From Cadophora sp. MPI-SDFR-AT-0126 (taxonomy: Eukaryota > Ascomycota > Leotiomycetes > Helotiales > Ploettnerulaceae): a DNA stretch of 64,000 bases. The position numbers and the translations under genes were made by a program. The notes below the pieces were generated by a model that worked only from the letters and a program-made list of their open reading frames with translations, was not told the DNA's origin and did no database searches. Positions 12,630 to 22,416 of the stretch are shown here, one piece after another. The stretch is from contig JAGMVK010000008.1 of assembly GCA_020747065.1 (NCBI GenBank), positions 2,604,001 to 2,668,000 on the forward strand. Direction: 5' to 3'. The first letter of the stretch is position 1, and each line of letters begins with the position of its first letter.

Positions 12630-13648
12630 TTCAGGCTTGTCGTCTCGAGATTTTACCCACGGTTTAGGAATCGGGCCCTAACATTCCACATGCAGAGCAA
12701 AGAAAGAATTTAAAATAGGAAAGAATGAAGGATTGGAGGAGCAAAGCAGAAATATAGGGCTCAGAACGGCCCCCAAACGACCCTTGTCGTCAGCCCCCCC
12801 TTGGTGGCCGAACTGCAAGCCTCTTTTGGACAGCCGAAACACTCGGACCACCACATCCCTTCATCTATTTGGTGATGGCATGCAGCAAAATGGAGTTTCT
12901 CGCTGGACAGCTCAATTTACTTTCCTTGGCTGAGCCATGCGGCGGCTACGCTAACAAATAAAGTCATGCGATGTGGTTGTGGAACTGTGACCGGTGGTCA
13001 TCATGTAGTGCGAAGTGCCATGTAAAGAAGGGTCTCGCTTATGGAGAATACCCATCAAGTATTATTCCTTGCAAGTGTAGACAAATTGTTGACCCCAGTA
13101 TTTTCAACTATAAAATGCCAAAAGAATTGGCGGAATTGTATCGCTATACTAGGGCAGACTTGGGGAGTATTACAGTGTTTGTCTTACTATATTCCGACTA
13201 TTTTGGAGAGAGTTGTGTTGCGTTGAAATCTGTCCGCCACCCAGTCTCGACATAGAATATACCTAAGGGCTGTGCCACCATATTGCTTATCCACGCTTGG
13301 CTTTCAGGTTAACACCGCCTTTGAGTTGGAGTTCATGGAACTTGGAAACGAATACAGATGATGGAAGCACAAGAGCCTGGATTATAATCACGACATATTT
13401 CACAAAAGGCACCAACATCAAAGCTCAAGAAAAGTATTGTTATTACTCATAAATAGCTTCTGCCATTCGCATCAGCATCTCAGATCAATCGCCTGCCCGA
13501 AGGCCAAACGATGAGAGTGTATCATGAACTATATACAAGAATAGAAAGTGATGACATGTAATTGTCACGCGGTTCGGTTCACTTGAACCAAAAGTGTACG
13601 CCCGTAACACGCAACTGCGGGCACAATGCAATGCTTAGGAAGCAACGC
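12630..13648. other. Intergenic stretch, no supported gene
   Basis: About 1 kb upstream of the membrane-protein gene and downstream of the CHRD-type gene. It contains short frames only and should hold the promoter of the 11571-12629 gene at its left end. Confidence 0.5.
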
Positions 13649-14829
13649 TTACAAGAGAGCAGCAGCAAAGCTAGCAGCGATGAGGAATCCTCCGACCTTG
13701 TTAGATCCAGCTGCGCCGGTGAACTCGTATGTGGGAGTAGGCTTTGGCAAACCCGTTCCAGTGGCGATAGGGGCGTGGAGGGTGGTGGTTGGTCCCTGGA
13801 CGGGGTGGGTCTCTACAGGCTTGGTGGCTGGGTGAGTCTCAACTGGCTTTGATGGATGGCCCTCGTTGGTTTTGGTCTCGTGTGCCGGGTGCGTTTCGGT
13901 CTTTGGTGGGTAGTGTTTGGTGACCTCAGACTTAGGGCAGACAGTCTGAGGAGAGTCAGTACGGTTCAATCCAGTGCTCGAGCGGATAAACTTACAGTGT
14001 AGACCTCCTCAGTCTTGGTGACAACTGGCTTGGTCTTGTATGGGCAGTCAGTCACTTCCTGCTTGCAGCTGGAGATAGTGATTTCATAAGTTTTGGTGAT
14101 AGTGGCAGTCGTAATTTCGTGACCATCATTTGTTTTGGTGGTGACAGGCCCCTGAGGATAGCCTGGGGTGATGATCTCAAACTTGTAGTCGAGTTGGCCG
14201 CGAACAACTCCAGCAGGGTACAGGACGGTGTGAGAATCAGTGAAGAATCCAGCTGGGTTGGCCTCGATCTGGGAAAGCTTGAAGCCAGCCCCAGTATCAG
14301 TGACGTTGTCAGCGCCTTTGATGCCAGTGGTGAAAGGACCAGTCAAGCATCCCGAGATGTGACGGTAGTTATCATCACCGACGGGGTTCGGGAGGGCGAT
14401 GCGAGGCGGTCCTGGCCTTCCCTTGACGCCTTCGTGAATGTGGGTAGCGGTTCTTGCAGGGCTCTGGTAATCTCCTACGACGCCTTCGAGTGTGATATCC
14501 TTAAGGGTAGTCAGTACTGTAAAGTATAAGATCTTTGCTATCCCAATTCTGATTCAAGAGGCACCAATACCAATGCATTATTTTGGATCAAACATTCCGG
14601 ATACTTAAGAATGACAGAAGAAAAGAAAGAAAATACGTACATAGCAGATCGTGTCAGTCGTTGAGTCGATGGCATAGTTGAATTGCCCCTTAGCCCCAGC
14701 TGGACCTGGGACAGATACGCCTGCATTACTGATGACCTCGGAAGGGGAGGCCGTCACATTGTAGATGGAGGTGAAAGCGTTGGCAGATGCCAAGGCTGAG
14801 AGCCCAAGCAAAGTGTAGCTGTACTGCAT
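13649..14829 (-). CDS. Secreted CHRD-type protein with Pro/Thr-rich tail and GPI-anchor-like C terminus
   Basis: Three exons: 14829-14641, 14499-13996 and 13945-13649, all in phase 0. The introns are 141 nt (branch TACTGAC, acceptor AAG) and 50 nt (branch TACTGAC, acceptor CAG). The first Met followed by a signal peptide (MQYSYTLLGLSALASANA) was taken as start. The middle part has the CHRD pattern: ICYDITLEGV, then ATHIHEG, then FFTDSHTVLYPAGVVRGQL. The tail carries direct repeats of KPVETHPA type and ends in a hydrophobic segment (GGFLIAASFAAALL) after a Gly/Asn stretch, as in GPI-anchored wall proteins. Likely place: plasma membrane or cell wall. Its molecular role is unknown; CHRD domains are structural in other proteins. 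The last exon could be mis-joined, but phase and signals agree. Confidence 0.75.
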
Positions 14830-14955
14830 TTTGATAGTTGAAAGATAGACTTTAGAAAACGAATGTGGTGCAAAAATTTGCAAGCGAAGGTCGATAGGTA
14901 CAGCGCGTGAGGAGGATGAGAGAGAGAAGGGGGAAGCAGAGGAATTCTCGAGGTG

Positions 14956-14961
14956 TTTATA
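14956..14961 (-). promoter_or_regulatory. Possible TATA box of the CHRD-type gene
   Basis: TATAAA on the minus strand, about 127 nt upstream of the ATG at 14829. Support is sequence and distance only. Confidence 0.35.
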
Positions 14962-15169
14962 CTGGTGGGTTCCGGTCTCCAAGCATGTCTAGCCAGATGC
15001 AATTTCGGCCTCTGTCATATCACCTTCGTAGCTTCACAATAGGTGCCTTGGCTGTCTTGCACCAAGAAGAGGTAAGAAGATACTTTGACTGTAGACTTGG
15101 AATTTACTTTCTTTTGCGCGCGGCCAAGTCAAGCTAACAATATTACCCAATTATATGCCCAAAAGAAAA

Positions 15170-16136
15170 TCACAAAAGTAATGACATCAAATCCTCGACT
15201 AAGCATTTGTCAGATATCGAATTCTCGTATCTATTTTGCTCTTGGAGGCTCTTACATGTTCTTCCTTTTCCCACTTCACGTCTTGAGCACGGGCACTCGC
15301 CCAGAGTCGGGTTTCTGATTTTCCGGGGAAGGATCGACCATCGACAGCTGTAGTCCATTTTTCTAGGACGAAATAGCCGCTTGGCGATCCCTGGGCAAAC
15401 AAACCAGCCAGTACTCCCGTCCTCCTCGTGGCCAGACCCAGCGCAATATGACGTGCGGAACGCGTTCCTGGGGCAGCGCCACGTCGCGTTTGTTTTCTTG
15501 GGTCCAAATACGAGTTGCCGAGGAGCTAAATTCCATGGACCACCAGCAAACGCATCCCACAAGTCCAGGAACTTGTCCCATTCAATACAAATCCCATCAG
15601 CCGCTGTATATCTAAGCTTAAATACCACTCCACGTCCGAATGAGGATGGTCAGTACGCCAGCAACTTCGGTGATTGTCACTCCGCCTCCTTTGTCCAATC
15701 ACGTGGAATGCCCCCGATTCACAGTCAGTCCTCCTCAACGGGACTAAAGGGGCTTTAGCGAGAAGCTCGGCAATGGTCCGTTGATTCCAAGAAAGACCAG
15801 AACCCAACTTCGATCATTGGCATCAACTGCCAACCAGACGGCGCTGGCGTTGGAATAACTTTTATTTCGAAAGAGAGGAACTGTGAATATTGGCGCAACG
15901 ACGCACTTCAGGTACAGGTACAAGAGGCCGAACAATTTGGTTGTCTGACCTCCCCTCCAGAGCTGCTCCCTGATCTCTGTGCTGACGAGACGTGGTTTGC
16001 GTTCAAGAGTGAGAGATGCTCGCTTTTGTACTGGATTGTGGTGGGATGGAGCCCATTCACCCCAGAAATGATACTCAACAGCCCACCAATTGTGGACTCC
16101 AAAGGTCGCGATGTTCTCGCCCTCGACTGTTGCCAT
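15170..16136 (-). other. Possible coding relic, frame not continuous
   Basis: On the minus strand an ATG at 16134-16136 opens a 130-residue frame (ending near 15744) with Trp-rich protein-like sequence (VHNWWAVEYHFWGEW). Another protein-like frame follows in 15628-15170 (ADGICIEWDKFLDLWDAF). I could not join them with convincing splice signals and recognise no family. It may be an unknown multi-exon gene, a degraded gene or chance. The surrounding DNA (14962-15169 and 16137-17132) shows nothing else. Confidence 0.2.
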
Positions 16137-17132
16137 CAGGTTCCGAAGAAAAGATCTTGATGTAGTCGAAGAAGATGGTGTTTTCTTAGTCGTGTTGTGC
16201 TGGACATTTCTTGCCCGTGTTGAAAGTATGGATGATCGCGAAGCAAGGGCCGATGCAAAGCCAAGTCCGAAGTTGCCGATCTCACCCCTATTTCCTGCGT
16301 CCTTATCTCATCCTCACTGGCCAAAACGAAAATAGTTATTGGTCTGAAATGTTACTTACAATGCGATGTTATGGATGGCTATTAAATCCGCATCCTGTGT
16401 TGTTCTCCTTTCGTTGTCCTCAGCTTGGCACAGACTCTTGTTCTCGCTGCATCTTCTCGTTCACTCTCTTATTATCGTTCCCGTCATCAGCTGTGCTTCC
16501 ATCAGACTGTCACACAAAGCATCGGCATATCAAGTCGAGACATTGCTTTGCATCTTTGGAGAATCAGAATCACCCAATCCAATCTGTCTGAGTAACGGCC
16601 ATGGGAGATGTTTGGCTTTCGGGCAAGCTTTTTGTTATCAGAAAAGAACAGCATCAAGAAGTCCTCCATTACTCTTCGTTCATGTTTACTGCTGAAATGC
16701 TGTGTTCGCTCAGTCGATCACTATTCGAAGGATCAATGCGGCCGGGAAATATCTGACATCTTGCAAGTGTTACAATTGATGCGCCAGTTGTGATGAGCAT
16801 CCAAGAACCCCGTGTTCATATATTTCTTGTTATACATTAATGTTTTGTTGCTCTCTACATGAGTCAACGCATATGATCAGAAGCTACTTATACAAATGGC
16901 ACTTCAAAGCCAAGGTTCATGTCAATCCTTTTCCATATCGTCTCATTCTATTGGAAGTGCCTTCCCCTTCCACCTTTTCTTGAAGCACAAATAATTTCCA
17001 TCACGTCTCAAAGCTTTCATCTTGGTTATCAATGAGGGTTTGCTTCGGTGCTTGTGCCTAGCCAGAGAAGTTGTTGCAGGTTGAACTGACCATTGCTTCG
17101 TTGACTATTGGTGCAGCATTCGAGACCGGAAG

Positions 17133-17737
17133 CTAGCGCGAGGCAGAGCTTGACGCCCGTGCATGAGTTGGATCCGCTCTAGCATCTCCAGAAGCAGAAT
17201 GCGAGCTTATATGGGAAACAGAAGCGTGCTGAGAGGCTGATTGGGTCGATCGAGGTGAGTCTGTTGGAGTGACATTGGCCCGGCCTGGTTCAATCGACGG
17301 GTTGGATGCGGTCTGGGACAGAGACAGTGGAAGTCGATTCAATGGTTGAAGTGGTACTGCTCCTGGAATCGTGCCATCAAGACCAAGTGCTGATGCAAGA
17401 AGGTTATTCGAATTGGCTCTGAAATGCTCGCGAAGTCTCGGTGCTGGTCGATTGCTGGCTTGATCATCATCTTGCCGAGCTGAAGTCGCGGCAATGGCAG
17501 GCGAGAGGCTTTGTCTTCGGATGAGGATGCCGACGAGTTGCTCTTCTGTCTCTATATGTTAGTATCTCATATGTTCAAGTGGCTTCGAGAAGTATGTAGA
17601 AGTGCAGGGTGCGTACCATCAAGTTGTGGTGTTTGTTGTCGATACTGCTTCCAGATGATGGCCAGGCTGACGAGGACCATGATGACTCGGTACACGATAG
17701 TGGCAATGATCTCAGGGGTCCATAGACTGTCGGACAT
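17133..17737 (-). CDS. Small single-pass membrane protein, two exons, function unknown
   Basis: Exon 1 (17737-17617) and exon 2 (17551-17133) join in phase 1 across a 65-nt intron (donor GTACGC, branch ACTAAC, acceptor TAG), giving 179 aa. Residues 9-29 form one hydrophobic segment (EIIATIVYRVIMVLVSLAII) followed by basic WKQYR, so an N-out/C-in single-pass topology is likely. The rest is low-complexity, rich in Ser, Ala, Pro and His (for example SQHASVSHISSHSASGD) and probably disordered. No domain is recognised. The clean phase, branch site and uninterrupted 140-codon second exon are the evidence that it is real. It lies next to the motif array at 17.9-19.5 kb. Confidence 0.6.
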
Positions 17738-17913
17738 TGTGGTGATTGTAGAGTATTGGTATGAGCAGAGTAGTCAGGGAGTTTGATTTGTCTACATGCG
17801 GAGTCTCAAAGTGTCTTGAGAAGATTTGAAAACTAACATCAACAGTCGGGGAAGGGACAAATAAGTAGGAATTGGTTACTTAAAGTGTGCAAGTCAGAAA
17901 AGCAAAGCAAATC

Positions 17914-19502
17914 TGCGTCGCCGTGCTGATCTGGACAGCAAGCCTGCGTCGCCATGTCTGAACACTGTCGGAGACAAATTCGAGAGCCTCGAAGGCGACG
18001 CAGAAAGCAGGGGTTGACTTTATGATGCGTGGGCAAGGAGCGAATGGCTTGGATTCGACAACCTGATTTTTCTCCATGAGCATTGCGTCGCCCTCTACAA
18101 GACGATTTAGATGATGAAGTCCAGGCTGTCAATGCCAAGAGAGATATTTTTCTGATGTTGAGGAGTCCAAGGCGACGCAGTCCCCGTGAGCGAGTGCAAG
18201 GAGACGAAATACCTCTTCCAACCACTCACAAGCATGAGCTTGATAGCCGACCTTTACCGCGTCGCCTGCAGAACAATCTTGCCGTTCGCGGGATGCCCAG
18301 CTGGGTTCATCGCCAGGTAGTAGCAGCCGAAACATGAAACATCGTGATATCTTTATGATCTCCGAGGTGTGAAGGCGACGCAGGTGCCGAGTGCGGGAAC
18401 TTTTCCTGTGGGAAGCCAGACTGGTGCAGCCGTTGACCATACAAAGCTCTTCTCCATGGGCCAGCACCGGGAAAGCTTTGCGTCGCCTTGCCATGGTTCC
18501 AAAGCTCTCGTATCGCCCGTCACAATAAACATCACTGATTGTGCTGCAGATATCCTGCCGTCGGTCGATCCATATTGAGGCGACGGAGAGAAGGGAGGGG
18601 GCCTGTAGAGAGCCAATGGTGAGTAAATCCGTCCCTTCAGACCGCTTCTCACCATGACCCAATGCGTCGCCTTGTTCTATTTATGTTGGCTACCAATGCA
18701 ACCTAAAAGTGCTGCCAAGGTCAGGGTTGCCGCTCTGGTGTAGGACGGTGAGGATCCCGAGGCGACGCAATTGCAGATGCCACGCCCGACGGCAACGGGA
18801 CACCATACAGCTGCAGCTGCGTCGCCTTGGGTGGCCAAAGAACTCGGAGCAGCGCGGGGGCTCGGTCCAAGCCACTTCTGCACGCCTGCAGCGGTCGGCG
18901 GAATCTTGAACATTCTCCTTATTTCAACTACTCAGCATGTAGATACTTCCTCTGCTTGACTGCTAGCCGTGTTTCCTCGAGTAACCATCATCTGAACTTG
19001 AGAGCTACGTGGTAGAAATTATTTTGATGAAGGTAAGAAGGACTACATGAAAAGGCGTCCGTACTATTTTGCTATTTCCAGTGTTGACTCCATGTCCTGA
19101 ATATTAGTGCAGCTTTTCATTCATACTGAGTACGATAAAGAGCGTTGAAGTCTTAGTAAGGTTAAAAGAAGCGAATGTCGCCGACACTGACCAAGGCGAT
19201 ACAGTTGTCAAGCACCTAAAACATCCTCGCTCGACCAACCTCGTCAGCTTGCGCCGCCTTGCGAGACACGCGAGGACTTGACTCTTTGGAGGTGACCCCG
19301 GCCTTCAGCACCCGAGAAGATGTTGGTCAAATGCGACCACTAAAAGCCGTAAGATAACCGCCCGAGAAAATGCATCGCCTTGAGCTCCGGCATCCAAACA
19401 GCGTAGGATGAATTAAGCGAGAAGCTGAGCCCCAGCTACCAATGCAAGCATCTGCAAGCTCGTGTCTGACGGTGAGAGGAATGTTCTGATCAAGCCGACG
19501 CA
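17914..19502. repeat. Array of the 9-mer GGCGACGCA in alternating orientation
   Basis: Ten exact copies of GGCGACGCA or its complement TGCGTCGCC start at 17914, 17945, 17994, 18084, 18171, 18374, 18479, 18663, 18761 and 18818. One-mismatch copies are at 18258, 18579, 19250, 19371 and 19494, and a two-mismatch copy is at 19195. From 17945 to 19250 the orientations strictly alternate. Spacing is mostly 85-115 nt, so copies of the same orientation recur about every 140-220 nt. Flanks are partly conserved: GATATYTTT 32 nt before the site in two units, GAGG and AA just before it, and CTTG after the complement in three. The remaining spacer sequence is not repeated. No gene is supported inside. It may be an old, diverged inverted tandem repeat or a set of protein-binding sites. 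Confidence 0.8.
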
Positions 19503-19824
19503 GAATTTCTGCCGCTGACATATTGCTTGGCTGTGAGAGCCTCGCTGCTGTAGATATATGTTCAGTCGCTGCTTATTCAATCTTTCATAAAACCATAACT
19601 TTTGATAAATAAACACGAGAACTTTTTCCATGCGGCATGAGCCAGCTTCAACGCGGCCTTCTTGTACAGCTAAAAGTTGATCTCAAAGGCCCTGATCTAA
19701 TAAAACGCCACTTTCGCTGGGCATCGATCTTGTCGCCAGGTATGAAAGTCTTCCAGAGGACTAGTACGAACCCATATCTAACATTTCTCAGAATCAGATA
19801 TCATACTTCCCTCAATTACCCACC

Positions 19825-20532
19825 ATGGCTTCCTCGACTTCAAAATCCTCCCAAGCGCATCCGCTTCCACCTCCAGCTAAAACTCCACGAAAAACCAAAG
19901 AGCTAGCTCGGTACCAGTGTACATCATGTACCAAAGCATACACACGCTCAGCAACCCTACGAGACCATCTTCGGACACATACCAATGAGCGACCATTCAA
20001 GTGTAGCTCATGCCCGAAAGCCTTTGCGAGATTGAAGGACATGAAACGCCACGAGCTTCTGCATAGCACTGAAGAGCAATTCGCTTGCGATGGAAAGGTG
20101 AAATATCTTGGGCAAGACGTGGATTGGGGTTGTGGGAAGAAGTTTGCAAGAGAGGATGGACTTGTTGCTCATTTCAGATCATCCGGGTGCAAGTGTATTG
20201 ACTTTTTAGCAGATCGATATCACATTACAATGTTTAAGGATCTATTGAACTGCTATATTGGAGTCCGGACCTGTCAATTTAAGGATTCGTGGAGTCTCTC
20301 GAATATAGAGGCTACTTGGATGGGCTGTGGACGAAAGTTCGAAGGGGGACGCCGGTTCTTGGAACACATTATGGATGAAGATGACAACGTCAAGTGCCGA
20401 AACGCTTTCTTCGCCCATGTTAAAGTTGAGGCAGTACGGCAGGCTCTTGGACGTGCGGCTCATGGTCCACAAGGCGACCCGCAAGCAGAAAATTCGGATC
20501 TTTACTCATCGTCACCACGAAGATCAAAGTGA
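19825..20532 (+). CDS. C2H2 zinc-finger protein, probable DNA-binding regulator
   Basis: A single exon of 235 aa from an ATG in good context. Residues 1-28 are a basic Ser/Pro tail. Finger 1 is YQCTSC...HLRTH (Cys32, Cys35, His48, His52). Finger 2 is FKCSSC...HELLH (Cys60, Cys63, His76, His80), joined by the classic linker TNERPFKC. A third, irregular finger follows (FACDG...WGCGKKF...HFRSSGC), and a fourth partial WMGCGRKF...H segment lies near residues 165-182. This tandem arrangement is common in short ascomycete C2H2 proteins of unknown target. It likely acts in the nucleus. The region from residue 122 to 165 fits the finger pattern poorly; an unrecognised intron or decay there is possible, but the frame is open. 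Confidence 0.8.
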   Translation: MASSTSKSSQAHPLPPPAKTPRKTKELARYQCTSCTKAYTRSATLRDHLRTHTNERPFKCSSCPKAFARLKDMKRHELLHSTEEQFACDGKVKYLGQDVDWGCGKKFAREDGLVAHFRSSGCKCIDFLADRYHITMFKDLLNCYIGVRTCQFKDSWSLSNIEATWMGCGRKFEGGRRFLEHIMDEDDNVKCRNAFFAHVKVEAVRQALGRAAHGPQGDPQAENSDLYSSSPRRSK

Positions 20533-20784
20533 TGTGCTTTGAAACTTCACTCGGCACTAATGGCATTTTAATTCAGACGGAACTCCAGTTTCTAGTATGA
20601 CTTGGAAGCCATGCGATATGTCTAGTAGCGGCAGTCTTCTCAATAGTATACGTTCTGTATCACTAGTTCAGCATTCAGGCGATCTCATACGTACGATACA
20701 GTATTCTTGAGACTATATTCCCAGCAAAGGGAACGATAATATTATATTATACGAGGATATATTGCAACATCTTAAGATACGTAG

Positions 20785-21762
20785 CTAAGCCCTCACACCC
20801 AACACATCCATCTCCCCAATCTTCGTCACACCCTCCTCCTCACCCCCCAAATTCCTCTCCACCCTAACCAACAAACTCGTCACCCCCTTCCCACCATTCG
20901 CCACACTCCCAAATTTACTCCCCTTCAGCTTCAACGTTACAACCCCATCCACATACTCATCACTAAACACCTCAAACCTCTGCTCATTCTCCGCTTTGGA
21001 CATACTACTCTCCATATCAAGATCGCTCTCTTCCTTCACATCCCCCGTTTTCTTGTCTTCGATTTTGCGGAATGAGACGGGGACGTTTGATCCGACTGTT
21101 ATTCTCGAAGGGGCAGTCGTGAGATCTGCTCCTTTCGCTACTCGGATTGTTATAGAGGAGGGGAGTACAGGCGCCGTAAAAGGAATGTAGGCCAGGAGTT
21201 TCGAACTCGATGATGTTGAAGCGAGGGAATAGCCTGCTGGTGGTGGGGAAGCGATATTCCGGACCGAGGACAGCAATGTCGCATTCAACAGTCTCCCCTT
21301 CTCAACATCGATCAAACTCCGTAAACTCCCCACACCTCCACCGGAACTCGAACTCGTGCCCCCGCCTTGTGTCTTTTGATTGTTGCTTGTAGACGAAGCC
21401 CCCGCAGCAGGACTTGATTTCTTAACCTCCCCAACCCACCACCCAATCTTCGTACTCAACTGCTGACTATCCGCCCCCTTAACCTCATCAATCTTCCTCC
21501 CCCCACGATAAAACTGAAACGTAGGCATCGCCGTAATCCCACACGCTTGCGCCACATCTTTCGCCCTATCGACATCCACCTGCGCAAATGTGATTCCGCC
21601 TGTGCTGTTTGCGCCGCCTGGCGCATGTTGCGTAGATAATCTTCCAAAGACGGGAGATATGGCTTTACAGGGTCCGCACCAGGTGGCGTAGAAGTCGATT
21701 ATGAGGAGGGAGGAGGAGGATTTGAGGGCGTTGAAATGCGAGAGGGAGGTTATTTCGAGCAT
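20785..21762 (-). CDS. Thioredoxin-PITH protein (TXNL1/Txl1-like)
   Basis: A single exon of 325 aa. The frame stays open upstream, but the Met at 21762 (MLEITSLSHF) aligns with the thioredoxin start and was chosen. Residues 1-108 are a thioredoxin fold with the active site ATWCGPCK (Cys29, Cys32), the cis-Pro motif AMPTFQFYRGG and a buried Asp in IDFYA. A Ser/Gly/Gln linker (about 118-150) follows, then a PITH domain (about 155-322: LRSLIDVEKGRLLNA, then FTAPVLPSSITIRV). Family role: a thioredoxin that docks on the 26S proteasome through PITH, in cytosol and nucleus. The linker is longer than in yeasts. Confidence in the family is high; the role here is by homology. Confidence 0.88.
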   Translation of the reverse strand: MLEITSLSHFNALKSSSSLLIIDFYATWCGPCKAISPVFGRLSTQHAPGGANSTGGITFAQVDVDRAKDVAQACGITAMPTFQFYRGGRKIDEVKGADSQQLSTKIGWWVGEVKKSSPAAGASSTSNNQKTQGGGTSSSSGGGVGSLRSLIDVEKGRLLNATLLSSVRNIASPPPAGYSLASTSSSSKLLAYIPFTAPVLPSSITIRVAKGADLTTAPSRITVGSNVPVSFRKIEDKKTGDVKEESDLDMESSMSKAENEQRFEVFSDEYVDGVVTLKLKGSKFGSVANGGKGVTSLLVRVERNLGGEEEGVTKIGEMDVLGVRA

Positions 21763-22416
21763 CGTTGCGGTGGTTGTGGTTTCGCTGTTGTCGTGATGAG
21801 GGGGATTTCTGTATGTCTTCCTTCTGCCTTGCACTCTTGCGCGCGAAGTGTGTTTATTTTCCGGCGAATTGGTATGTAGAGGATCGTGCGCTGTTTGGCG
21901 GACTATATTTTCGTAGAGAAGATGTTGTTGTCTTCGCGATCGTCGTCTGCGCAGCTTTATATGTGGCCGTGGAGCAATGGAGGGGTCGGCTCGAAGGTTC
22001 CAAATCGGCGGGGTTGCCATCACGATGCTTGGAAATCTCGCTTCCAAGGTTACATAATCACAGGTGCATTGTTTTGATTTGGAATAGGGGAGGGCTCTAG
22101 GGGCTATTCACAACGGCCGGAGTGCATGACTGATTTGGATAGAATTGCACTGATGAGAGTAGTCAAAGACTTATCTTTCTAAAGTCGCTTGCTGAACCGC
22201 TATGCATGTCTGATGCTGAACGCTGGTGAAAACGAATACCACATGAACCACCGTCCTCTATCCATACTCTCTGCGATCCCAGTATCAAACCAACTAAATC
22301 CTATCTCCACGTACAAAAGCCAACCCAAAGTATCAAACCTGCAATGCAAATCAATCCGAATGCCCCATTAAAGAACGCACGCTGAAATGGCAGCTACCCA
22401 AACAATAAATCCTCGC
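21763..22416. other. Short intergenic stretch, no supported gene
   Basis: It holds the promoter of the thioredoxin-PITH gene and the 3' end of the kinase gene. No domain or repeat is seen; the frame upstream of 21762 is taken as leader sequence. Confidence 0.5.

Noticed and set aside
18129..18662. 177-codon minus-strand frame inside the 9-mer array
   Set aside because: The 9-mer falls in different frames in successive units and no domain is seen, so the array is not a coding repeat.
17914..18826. CRISPR-like reading of the repeated 9-mer
   Set aside because: Repeats are only 9-11 nt, alternate in orientation, spacers vary from 22 to 107 nt, and the genome is eukaryotic.
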